Assembly (NCBI RefSeq): GCF_000270305.1
Contig: NC_015737.1
Location: 1,364,501 to 1,428,500 of the forward strand
Source: Clostridium sp. SY8519
Lineage (GTDB): Bacteria; Bacillota; Clostridia; Lachnospirales; Lachnospiraceae
Reading direction: 5' to 3'
Length of the DNA: 64,000 nt
In this document: piece after piece, positions 24,097 through 32,700 of the stretch
Layout of the letters: each line of letters begins with the position of its first letter
Position numbering within the stretch: position 1 is the stretch's first letter
Notes under the pieces: model-generated
What the model saw: only the letters and a program-made list of their open reading frames with translations
Told to the model about the DNA's origin: nothing
Database searches by the model: none
Made by a program: the position numbers and the translations under genes

Positions 24097-26289
24097 ATGT
24101 CTATTCGAATCGCTCTGGCAGGCAATCCGAACAGCGGAAAAACCACACTGTTCAATGCCCTGACCGGATCCAATCAGTACGTCGGCAACTGGCCGGGCGT
24201 TACGGTAGAAAAAAAGGAAGGCAGACTGAAGTCAGACCGTCAGGTGAAAATCGGGGATACCCCGGGAATCTATTCCCTGTCCCCTTATACACTGGAAGAA
24301 GTGGTGGCTCGGAATTACCTGCTGCAGGAACGGCCGGAAGTCATTCTCAATATCATTGACGGAACGAATATCGAGCGAAATCTCTATCTGACCACACAGC
24401 TGATGGAGCTGGGGATCCCGGTGATCCTTGCCGTGAATATGATGGATGCGGTAGAGAAAAACGGCGATACCATTGATATGAAAAAGCTGGGAGATGCCTT
24501 TGGTACAGTGGCGGTCCCGATTTCGGCGCTGAAGGGCACCGGTATTCAGAAAGCGGCACAGCTGGCGATGGAGACAGCGAAAAAGCATAAGGTATATCAC
24601 TGCAGACACCATTTTTCGGAACCGGTGGAAGCGGCCATTGAACAGGTGGAAGGCGCGATTGGCACGGCAGTTCCCGAAGAACAGAAGCGGTTCTTTGCCA
24701 TCAAACTCCTGGAAAACGATGAAAAAATCCGCGAAGAGTATGCAGGTTTACCGGATGTCAGCGAAGAAATCGAGACACTGGAGAAGGCATTTGACGATGA
24801 TGTGGAAAGCATCATTGCCAATGAACGGTACCAGGTGGTCAGCGATGTGATTGACGGATGCCTGACACGCAGGAATAAGGAAAAACTGACGGTGTCTGAC
24901 CGGATCGACCGGGTGGTAACCAACCGCATTGCTGCCCTTCCGATTTTTGCGGGCATCATGATTCTGGTGTATGTGCTCTCCGTGACTACGGTGGGCGGAA
25001 TCCTGACAGACTGGGTAAATGACGGCGTGTTCGGGACGGATGGCTGGAATCTGTTCGGCAATCCGAATCTGCATGTGGGCTCCCTGCCGCCGCTGGTGGA
25101 TGCCGGCCTGGATGCCATCAACTGCGCGCCGTGGCTCCATAGTCTGATCGTGAATGGAATCATTGCCGGCGTAGGCGCGGTTCTCGGCTTTGTGCCTCAG
25201 ATTCTGGTGCTGTTTGCGTGCCTGGCATTCCTGGAGTCCTGTGGATATATGGCCAGGGTTGCGTTTATTATGGACCGGATCTTCCGGAAGTTTGGGCTGT
25301 CCGGCAAATCCTTTATTCCGATTCTGATCGGAACCGGATGCGGCGTGCCCGGTATCATGTCTTCCAGAACCATTGAAAACGACCGGGACCGGAAGATGAC
25401 CATTATGACAACCACATTTATTCCCTGCAGCGCGAAACTGCCGATTATTGCCCTGATTGCCGGCGCGTTCTTCGGAAACGCGTGGTGGGTGGCTCCGTCT
25501 GCTTACTTTATCGGCGGTGCGGCCATCGTATGCTCGGGAATCCTTTTAAAGAAATTCCGTGCCTTTGCCGGTGAGCCGGCTCCCTTTGTCATGGAGCTTC
25601 CTTCCTATCATATGCCGACCGCGGGAACCATCCTCCGGTCCATGTGGGAGCGCGGATTCTCCTTTATCAAAAAGGCAGGTACGGTCATCCTGCTGGCGAC
25701 CATTCTGATCTGGGCGCTGTCCAGCTTCGGAGTCGTAAACGGCACCTGGCAGATGCTGGATTCTGTGGACATGGAGAACAGCATCCTGGCAATGATCGGG
25801 CACAGGATCGCGATTATCTTCCGGCCGCTGGGCTGGGGCAACTGGAAATTCGCGGTTGCGGCAATTACCGGTCTGATGGCAAAGGAAAATGTAGTAGGTA
25901 CCTTCGGTATCCTGTTCGGACATATGGACAGCGTGGCAGAAGACGGCACGGAAGTGTGGGCGGCTGTACGGACAGCAGTCGTTCCCCTGGCGGCCTATTC
26001 CTACATGGTATTCAACTTGCTGTGCGCGCCGTGCTTTGCCGCCATGGGAGCGATCCGCAGAGAGATGAACAATCCAAAGTGGTTCCTGGCAGCAATCGGC
26101 TATCAGTGCCTGCTGGCCTATGGCGCGGCCCTGTGCATTTACCAGATCGGCATGCTCACCCAGGGCGTGTTCGGTGTAGGCACCGTAGTGGCTTTCGCGA
26201 TTGTGGCCCTGTTCATTTATCTCCTGGTGCGTCCTTATAAGGATGTGGATGACATGGGGGTCAGCCATCTGTCCATAGACGCGAATTAA
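24097..26289 (+). CDS. feoB: Ferrous iron transporter FeoB
   Basis: A 730-residue protein with the N-terminal G domain: G1 GNPNSGKTT (residues 9-17), the NWPGVTVEKKEG switch region, DTPGIYSLSPY (G3) and NMMD (G4), then a GDI helical spacer, then the membrane domain with two Gate repeats (FLESCGYMARVAFIMDRIFR; GCGVPGIMSSRTIENDRDRK). It imports Fe(II) at the expense of GTP. AAGGAG precedes ATG by nine bases. The length is normal and all G motifs are intact. Confidence 0.97.
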   Translation: MSIRIALAGNPNSGKTTLFNALTGSNQYVGNWPGVTVEKKEGRLKSDRQVKIGDTPGIYSLSPYTLEEVVARNYLLQERPEVILNIIDGTNIERNLYLTTQLMELGIPVILAVNMMDAVEKNGDTIDMKKLGDAFGTVAVPISALKGTGIQKAAQLAMETAKKHKVYHCRHHFSEPVEAAIEQVEGAIGTAVPEEQKRFFAIKLLENDEKIREEYAGLPDVSEEIETLEKAFDDDVESIIANERYQVVSDVIDGCLTRRNKEKLTVSDRIDRVVTNRIAALPIFAGIMILVYVLSVTTVGGILTDWVNDGVFGTDGWNLFGNPNLHVGSLPPLVDAGLDAINCAPWLHSLIVNGIIAGVGAVLGFVPQILVLFACLAFLESCGYMARVAFIMDRIFRKFGLSGKSFIPILIGTGCGVPGIMSSRTIENDRDRKMTIMTTTFIPCSAKLPIIALIAGAFFGNAWWVAPSAYFIGGAAIVCSGILLKKFRAFAGEPAPFVMELPSYHMPTAGTILRSMWERGFSFIKKAGTVILLATILIWALSSFGVVNGTWQMLDSVDMENSILAMIGHRIAIIFRPLGWGNWKFAVAAITGLMAKENVVGTFGILFGHMDSVAEDGTEVWAAVRTAVVPLAAYSYMVFNLLCAPCFAAMGAIRREMNNPKWFLAAIGYQCLLAYGAALCIYQIGMLTQGVFGVGTVVAFAIVALFIYLLVRPYKDVDDMGVSHLSIDAN

Positions 26290-26370
26290 ACGGAACTGTA
26301 AATTTTTCCGGAAAACGGGCAGAAACCGAAAATCTGTGATAGAATCTGTATGGAAAAGGAGGCTTGCAAT

Positions 26371-26520
26371 ATGGCTGGAACAATTATTATCGCAGCTGCG
26401 CTGGCAGCCGCAGTGACACTGATTATTCGTTCGATGATCAAAGACCGGAAGGCCGGAAAGAGCCTTCAGTGCGGCATGAACTGCAGTGAATGCCGCAAGG
26501 GCGGCGGATGCTGCCACTGA
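26371..26520 (+). CDS. FeoB-associated Cys-rich membrane protein
   Basis: A 49-residue protein: one transmembrane helix (GTIIIAAALAAAVTLII) followed by a basic stretch and a Cys-rich tail (CGMNCSECRKGGGCCH, five Cys). This matches the small proteins found after feoB in many Firmicutes, proposed to bind iron or to play the role of FeoC. AAAAGGAGG precedes ATG at 26371 by eight bases. Confidence 0.9.
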   Translation: MAGTIIIAAALAAAVTLIIRSMIKDRKAGKSLQCGMNCSECRKGGGCCH

Positions 26521-26666
26521 CCGGATCCCGCAAAACAGCGGCGGCTGTCCCGGCGCGCTGCCGGGCAGCCGCTGCAGGAAGTGAAAGCTTTCCTGACAGC
26601 GGCCTGGTCAGAGAAAAAATATAAGCGGCGGTGCGGGACTGCGGAATGCAGACGTGCCGCTTTGGG

Positions 26667-26695
26667 AAAAATCCGGCGGAATCGCCGGATTTTTT
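26667..26695 (+). terminator. Terminator of the feo operon
   Basis: AAAAATCCGGCG-GAAT-CGCCGGATTTTTT, a 12-bp perfect stem with a U-tract. The right arm of this hairpin recurs in the tandem repeats that follow. Confidence 0.85.
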
Positions 26696-26795
26696 GCTGT
26701 GCCGCCGGATTTTTTGCTGTGCCGCTGGATTTTTATCGCTTCTGCCGCCGGATTTTTTGCTGTGCCGCTGGATTTTTATCGCTTCTGCCGCCGGA
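26681..26795 (+). repeat. 43-bp tandem repeat grown from the terminator arm
   Basis: A unit made of GCCGCCGGATTTTTTGCTGT plus GCCGCTGGATTTTTATCGCTTCT starts at 26701 and again at 26744, with a partial third copy to 26795 and a partial lead copy (ATCGCCGGATTTTTTGCTGT) at 26681. The lead copy is the right arm of the preceding terminator. The remaining intergenic DNA to 26892 has no gene. Confidence 0.85.
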
Positions 26796-26892
26796 AGATT
26801 GAAAAAAGCTTCGGAAACTGTCATAATAGACCGGGTTTTTGAAGAGAGGATTTTTAACCATAAATACATTGTAGTAGAAAAGAGGATTCTTT

Positions 26893-28044
26893 ATGCTGAT
26901 AAAGACAATTGAAGAGATGGAGCAGGATACCCGGGAAAAGCTGATCCTGGATATCCGCAAACCGGAAGATTATGCCCGGGAGACATATCCCGGGGCGCAG
27001 TCCATGTACTGGGAAATGTTTGATCCGGAGACCGCGGATCTGCCCAAAGACCGGCCCATTTACCTGATCTGCTATACCGGACAGAAGAGTGAAGATCTGG
27101 CGGATGAGCTGCAGGAGGCCGGATACGAAGCCTACAGCATCAAACAGGGCTACCGTGCCTGGATCAGCCGGAAACTGCACTTATCCAGCGGGGATCCCGT
27201 GCTGCAGCAGGAGCGCTGCCGGGAGATCGAACGCAGTATACAGAAGAAATTCCGGAAAGAAATCTGGAGAAAATTCACCAAGGCCATCAATACCTATGAC
27301 CTGATTCAGGACGGGGACCGGATCGCGGTCTGCATTTCCGGCGGAAAGGATTCCATGCTAATGGCCAAGTGTTTTCAGGAGCTGGCCCGGCACGGGAAGA
27401 AAAATTTTGAGACCGTATTCCTGGTAATGAATCCTGGGTACAATGAACTCAACGCCAGGACCGTGGAAGAAAATGCCCGCCTTCTGCATGTGCCCATTAC
27501 GGTCTTTCGGTCGGAAATCTTTGATATCGTGGCAGACCAGCCGGACTCTCCCTGCTATCTCTGCGCCCGCATGCGCCGGGGGCACCTCTATGCCAAGGCA
27601 AAGGAACTGGGCTGCAACAAGATTGCCCTGGGACACCATTTTGATGATGTGATCGAGACCATCCTGATGGGCATGCTGTACAGCGGCCAGATTCAGACCA
27701 TGATGCCGAAGCTGCACAGCACCAATTTTGAAGGCATGGAACTGATCCGCCCGATGTATCTGATCCGGGAGGAGGATATCCGGCGGTGGCGGGACAGCAA
27801 TCATCTGAATTTTATCGCCTGCGCCTGCCGCCTCACCGAGAGCTGCGCATCCTGCGGCGGGACGGAGCAGGGCTCCAAGCGGGCAGAGATCAAGGCCCTG
27901 ATCGCCGACCTGCACCGGCAGAATCCGTTTGTGGAAAAGAATATTTTCCGCAGTGTGGAAAATGTCAATCTGAAGACCATTATTGCCTATAAAAAAGACG
28001 GGGTCCGCCACAGTTTTCTGGACGAGTATGAGAAGGAAAGCTGA
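26893..28044 (+). CDS. Rhodanese - TtcA-like tRNA thiolation fusion protein
   Basis: A 383-residue fusion. Residues 1-100 are a rhodanese domain with DIRKPEDYARETYPGA and the active Cys60 in LICYTGQKS. Residues 120-345 are a PP-loop ATPase of the TtcA group: SGGKDSM (149-155), SPCYLCARMRRG with Cys221 and Cys224, LGHHFDDVIETILM, and a later ACAC pair at 310-312 that could complete an iron-sulfur site. TtcA makes 2-thiocytidine in tRNA; a fused rhodanese could hand over the sulfur. The tRNA target here is inferred. It follows the iron-uptake operon, but repeats and a terminator separate them. Confidence 0.88.
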   Translation: MLIKTIEEMEQDTREKLILDIRKPEDYARETYPGAQSMYWEMFDPETADLPKDRPIYLICYTGQKSEDLADELQEAGYEAYSIKQGYRAWISRKLHLSSGDPVLQQERCREIERSIQKKFRKEIWRKFTKAINTYDLIQDGDRIAVCISGGKDSMLMAKCFQELARHGKKNFETVFLVMNPGYNELNARTVEENARLLHVPITVFRSEIFDIVADQPDSPCYLCARMRRGHLYAKAKELGCNKIALGHHFDDVIETILMGMLYSGQIQTMMPKLHSTNFEGMELIRPMYLIREEDIRRWRDSNHLNFIACACRLTESCASCGGTEQGSKRAEIKALIADLHRQNPFVEKNIFRSVENVNLKTIIAYKKDGVRHSFLDEYEKES

Positions 28045-28184
28045 GACTGCCGCAGTTCTCCCGATCGCGGAATATCGGCGGGAAATGTACAGATACTGCG
28101 CGCTGAAACGGGAATAACTCAAGTGATTTTCGAAGAAAAACAGGCGAAAATCGTACGGGATCGGTAAATCAAACGAAAAACGTA

Positions 28185-28300
28185 TATAATAATAGAACAG
28201 AGAACCGCATCCAATGCGTTTCTTCGGAATGACCGCGCGTAAGGGCGCAAAGAAATACAGATGCGATGGAAAGCATCCGCATGTTACATCTTTTTTATTT
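28185..28300 (+). ncRNA. Candidate structured small RNA with own promoter and terminator
   Basis: A TATAAT at 28185-28190 (weak -35) precedes about 100 bases without a coding frame. CGCATC near 28206 can pair with GATGCG near 28260, enclosing TTTCTT/AAGAAA and a GCGC-GTAAGG-GCGC hairpin. The 3' part can instead form AGATGCGATG...CATCCGCAT...CATCT followed by TTTTTT, so the two folds exclude each other, as in riboswitches and attenuators. No gene follows closely and I recognise no known RNA class. Confidence 0.35.
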
Positions 28301-28424
28301 TATACTAATAGGGTCAAACTGTCAACATGAATAAAGGGGTAGGAGACAGATAGCATAATTTGTACAATATAGACAAAAGAAATGCGGGAGTGTATAACGA
28401 AACGAATAAAATAGTTGAGCTGCA

Positions 28425-28453
28425 TTGAATTTATTCTCTTCTTACGGTATAAT
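28425..28453 (+). promoter_or_regulatory. Promoter of the pilus operon
   Basis: TTGAAT (28425-28430), 17 bases, TATAAT (28448-28453). It is the only strong promoter before the run of co-directional pilus genes starting at 28692. Confidence 0.75.
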
Positions 28454-28691
28454 TACAAAAAAGTTACTAGTACAGAAGTAAAATTTCGTTACGTTACGAT
28501 ACAGCGAAAAGATTCATATAAGGAAAAAGATACAAAAAATACAGTTCGCAAGGCCGGTGACCAGCCCGGTGAAAAACTATCCTTTTGGCCAGTTCACTTC
28601 TGGGAACGGCAAAGGTAGAATAAAACTGACAGCGAGAGAAGCCGTGCCGCCTTCCCGCGGCCGGAATGACAGAAGGAACAGGTGAATTTGC
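28454..28691 (+). other. About 230-base untranslated leader of the pilus operon
   Basis: No gene starts here. It contains GC-rich self-complementary parts (GGCCGGTGACCAGCCCGGTG around 28550 and a GCCG/CGGC-rich part before 28670). I looked for c-di-GMP, cobalamin and SAM riboswitch signatures and found none that fit. A regulatory leader is possible but unproven. Confidence 0.4.
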
Positions 28692-29054
28692 ATGACAGAG
28701 AAGGAGCTGCGCAGATTAAAGCGTGTGGAACTGCTGGAAATTATGCTGGAACAGGGCAGAGAGATGGAACGCCTGCAGCAGCAGGTGACAGAACTGAAGG
28801 CCGAACTGGACCGGCGGGAGATCATCATTTCCAAAGCAGGATCCATCGCGGAGGCGGCGATGCAGCTGACGGACATCTTTCAGGAGGCGCAGCGCACCGC
28901 GGATTTATATCTGGCCAATGTAATTCATCTGACCGCGCAGACAGGAGACAACAGGGAGAATTCCGGAAATGAACAGCAAGAAGTACAGCAGAGGGGATGC
29001 CGGCAGGGAGGAACTGCAGGAGATCCGGCAGAAGACAGAGACACCACAGCATGA
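28692..29054 (+). CDS. Small coiled-coil protein at the head of the pilus operon
   Basis: A 120-residue protein, the first gene after the pilus promoter, with ACAGGTG before ATG. Residues 5-50 form a heptad-rich coiled coil (MLEQGREMERLQQQVTELKA), then a short hydrophobic helix (AGSIAEAAMQLTDIF), then a Gln/Gly-rich tail. No signal peptide or membrane span, so it should be cytosolic. Proteins of this shape sit beside signal peptidase genes in pilus loci of related Clostridia, role unknown. The last 86 bases overlap the next gene in another frame. Confidence 0.75.
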   Translation: MTEKELRRLKRVELLEIMLEQGREMERLQQQVTELKAELDRREIIISKAGSIAEAAMQLTDIFQEAQRTADLYLANVIHLTAQTGDNRENSGNEQQEVQQRGCRQGGTAGDPAEDRDTTA

Positions 29055-29631
29055 CGCGTCCGGGCAGGGACTGCCCTCCGCAGCCAGTATCAAAGAAGAG
29101 TATACACGGGTGACGGAGAAACGGCGGTTCTGGGGTACTATCCGCAGCTCGGTGTTTGTACTGATCGTGGTGGCGGCAGTGGCTGTGCTGGTGGCGGTAA
29201 TGCTGCTTCCCATCCTGAAGATTTACGGAAAGTCCATGCATGGCACACTGGATAACGGCAACATTGTAATCTCGCTGAAGGGAGCTGAGTTCGAGACCGG
29301 TGACATCATCGCTTTTTACTACAACAACAATATTCTGGTCAAGCGTGTGATTGCCACATCGGGAGAGTGGGTAAATATAGACAAGTCAGGAAATGTCTAT
29401 GTGAACCAGAAGAAAATCGACGAACCATACCTCAGTTCGAAGGCTTACGGAGAGACGAATATCGACCTTCCTTACCAGGTGCCCGAAGGAAAAGTGTTTG
29501 TCATGGGGGACAACCGGAAGGTATCCATTGACTCCAGAAGCACTGCCATCGGATGTGTATCACAGGAACAGATCGTTGGAAAGATCGTCTTTCGGATATG
29601 GCCGCTGTCGGAAATGGGGACGGTTGGCTAG
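28969..29631 (+). CDS. Signal peptidase I
   Basis: A 220-residue type I signal peptidase. Residues 1-58 are cytosolic and polar; one membrane helix spans about 61-83; the serine nucleophile lies in IYGKSMHGTL (Ser89), the general-base Lys in NILVKRVIA (Lys125), and the conserved VMGDNR box at 178-183 is present. It removes signal peptides outside the membrane. Placement inside the pilus operon suggests that it processes the pilins, as SipA/SpiA-type peptidases do in streptococcal pilus islands. The start at 28969 creates a long overlap with the previous gene; no later in-frame start would keep the N-terminal part. Confidence 0.93.
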   Translation: MNSKKYSRGDAGREELQEIRQKTETPQHDASGQGLPSAASIKEEYTRVTEKRRFWGTIRSSVFVLIVVAAVAVLVAVMLLPILKIYGKSMHGTLDNGNIVISLKGAEFETGDIIAFYYNNNILVKRVIATSGEWVNIDKSGNVYVNQKKIDEPYLSSKAYGETNIDLPYQVPEGKVFVMGDNRKVSIDSRSTAIGCVSQEQIVGKIVFRIWPLSEMGTVG

Positions 29632-29715
29632 CTGGGACGGAGAAATGTCCGCAGCTGTGATTCAGACCAGACTGCACGAAGATTAGCTTGTCAGGAGATT
29701 GAGAGGGGAGACACC

Positions 29716-32700
29716 ATGAAATTCATGCAGAAAATGATCGAAAAAATAATGGCCCTGCGAAAAACTGTGAAACGAAGACTGCGGGTTATTGTCGCGCTGG
29801 CGTCCGTGGTGGTATTTGCCACGACCTACGCGCTGATTCTGCCCGGGATCACCCTGGATCAGAATACCATGACGCAGCAGAGCGGGGTGACGCAGGAAGC
29901 CGGCGCCGGCGCTTCCGGCAGTGACCGGAAAGCAGAGAGCAAAGAGATATCCAAAGCAGACACAGACGGGGCTGCCGGAGAAAAGAAGGCTTCGGAAAGC
30001 AGTGAAAGCAGCAAAACCGCGGAACACGCGGCGAAGACTTCGGACACAAAGCAGAAGACTGCCGAAACAGACACTGCCGGGCAGAAAAAAGATACCGAGC
30101 AGAAAAAAGATACTGCTCAGAAAGAAGACAGCCCACAGAAGCAGAAAGACAGCAAGCCAGACACAGAGGAGGATCTGATTACCGCAGAGACCGCCCTGAC
30201 CTATCAGGCAGACGACTATACCGTGACTGTCTCCTTTGACAAGGCGGCACAGCTGCCCAAGGGCGTCAAACTGAAAGTGCATGAGATCACCAAAGATTCC
30301 GCAAAGAAGGATTACGAAGCGTATCAGGCAGGCGCGCTGAAAACCCTGCAGAACAAGGACAGCAGAGTCAGCAGACTGAAATCTGCCCGGTTCTATGACA
30401 TTTCTTTTGAAAAGGACGGCAAAACCGTGGAACCTTCGGCTGACGTATCCGTCAGCATTCGGTACCGGGATGCCATTCAGACCTATTCCGAGAAAAACAT
30501 CCAGGCCGTGCACTTTAAAGACAACGGCAAAAAAGAGGTTGTCAGCCTCCGGACGGAAGGAACCTCTGCCCGCGCGTCCGCCAAGGTAAAGGAAGTCCGA
30601 TTCGACGCGGATTCCTTCTCGGTATACGGCATTGTAGACACAGAGAAGATCGCCAGCGGCGTGATCACGGCAGACGGCACCTCCGCCACGGTAGAGGTGA
30701 GCTATAAAACAGACGCCGGGATCCCGGAAGGCGCGGAACTGAAAGTTAAGGAAATCCGCAAAGACACCAAGGAATATCAGAATTATCTGAAACAGTCGGA
30801 AGCCGCCCTGAAGAAGGAAAACGGGACAGGGAAAAAGGCATCCGAGGCGTCTGAAGATACTGCAGAGAAAAAAGAAGAAAACAGCCAGGAGGATCCGAAG
30901 GTCTCGGACGCAAAATTCTTCGACATCAGCATCCTGTCGGACGGCAAAGAAATCGAGCCCAAGGCACCGGTGACCGTAAAGATCACTTACGCAGATCAGG
31001 TGGCGGTGAAAACAGGCCAGAAAATGAAAGCGGTGCATTTCGCTTCCAAAGGCACGGAGATCATCGATATCGACAAATCCGCCAAAGGCAAGGACGGGGG
31101 GATTGCCTCCGTGACCTTCCGGCAGGACAGCTTCTCTGTAACCGGAACCGTGGTACAGGATCTGGCTGACGGCTGGCCGGAAAACGGTACCTATATCATG
31201 GTGCTGACCAATGACAACAAGAATTATTACGCCGTGGACAGCAATGGTAATCTGCGGAATGTGAACTATGATGCCGGTACCGGCAAGGTGACCTTTGAAC
31301 AGGTCACGTCGGAAGAGCAGCTTTCGGATTATCAATGGACGGTCGCTGGCGATCAGAGAGGCACGTATATCCGCAATGGGGATGGGTCGGCGTATATTGC
31401 TCCTTTTGCTTCCGGCGGTATAAGCAAGGAAAGAGCCTATCTGAACAGAGATCAACAGGGACGGCTGTATAGCTATAGCTATTATAATGGATATAACTAT
31501 CTTGGCATGAATACCAGTACCCAGACGCTGAAACTGAAGGGTCAGAATCGTGCCGAGGATTCGTTTACCGCAAAAAAGATCTTTTTTGCGGAAAGTTTCC
31601 GGGCGGACAAAATGGATCCCGCACAGCCTGGTGAAGAAGAGGACAGCGGCGGTCTGAATGCTCCCGCTACGGAAAAGACCCTGAGCAGCAACGGGGACGG
31701 CACCTATAATCTGTCCCTGAGCGTCACGGGAGCTTCCAAGGCAACTACCAGCCATACTAAGGCGGATGTGATTGTGGTACTGGACCGTTCCGGCAGTATG
31801 CGGAACAGTGTGTCGGGAAGCAGAAGAGATGTGGTTGCGCAGAATGCCATTAACGACCTGGCAAAGGCGCTGCTGCAGAACAACACCGGCGCGCACCCGG
31901 ATACGGTGCAGCTGTCCCTGGTGACATTCAACAACGGTGCACAGACGATGGTTTCCGGCACTTCGAGCCTGAACACGTTTCAGCAGGCGGTAAATGCGGC
32001 AGTCGGTGTATATAATACCGGAACTAACTGGGAAGCAGCCCTGAAACAGGCCGACAGTGTCCAGACTCGGTCCGGCGCGGAGACCTATGTGATCTTTGTG
32101 TCTGACGGCAATCCCACATATTATGGCACAAGGCCGTATGGAACTGGGCAGGAAACGGATCAGAATATCCTGAACAGTTACAACGCAGCCAGGGATGATG
32201 CCCGCAGTATTGTAAATAAGGGCAAGCACTTCTATACGTTGGGAGTATTCGGGGATGTGTCCAGAATGAAGAATCTGACCGCTTATGCCTATACCGGGTT
32301 GGAGAGCGGCTACTATCCGAAGGACCATTACCAGACCGCCTCCAACCAGTCGGCGCTGAATGCGGCCTTTGCTAATATTATCGAGGATATTCAGAAGAAT
32401 TTTACCTATACGAAGGTAGATATTACCGACGGACTGACCAGCATGACCGCTTCTGCAGTGGTCTCCGGTTCGGCAGACAGCTTTACGTATAAGATTACGG
32501 ACAAAGACGGCAATGACATCACATCCACGGAGCTGACGAAAATTCCGGGACGCGCGTCCTACAATTCTTCTACACACAGTGTGGAATGGGAGATGGGAGA
32601 TTATGACTTAAAAGACGGCGTAACCTATACCGTAAGCTTTACGGTATGGCCCAGTCAGGCAGCCTATGATCTGGTGGCAGATCTGAATAATGGAATCAAG

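Noticed and set aside
26681..26795. CRISPR array
   Set aside because: The repeats are directly adjacent without unique spacers and derive from a terminator arm; no cas genes in the window.
28454..28691. Cyclic-di-GMP or cobalamin riboswitch in the pilus leader
   Set aside because: The conserved core sequences of these classes are not present, so only a generic leader is annotated.
29683..32577. A 964-codon open frame on the minus strand
   Set aside because: It lies fully antisense to the VWA adhesin, has no start signal and a composition rich in His, Arg and Ile that mirrors the codon pattern of the real gene.
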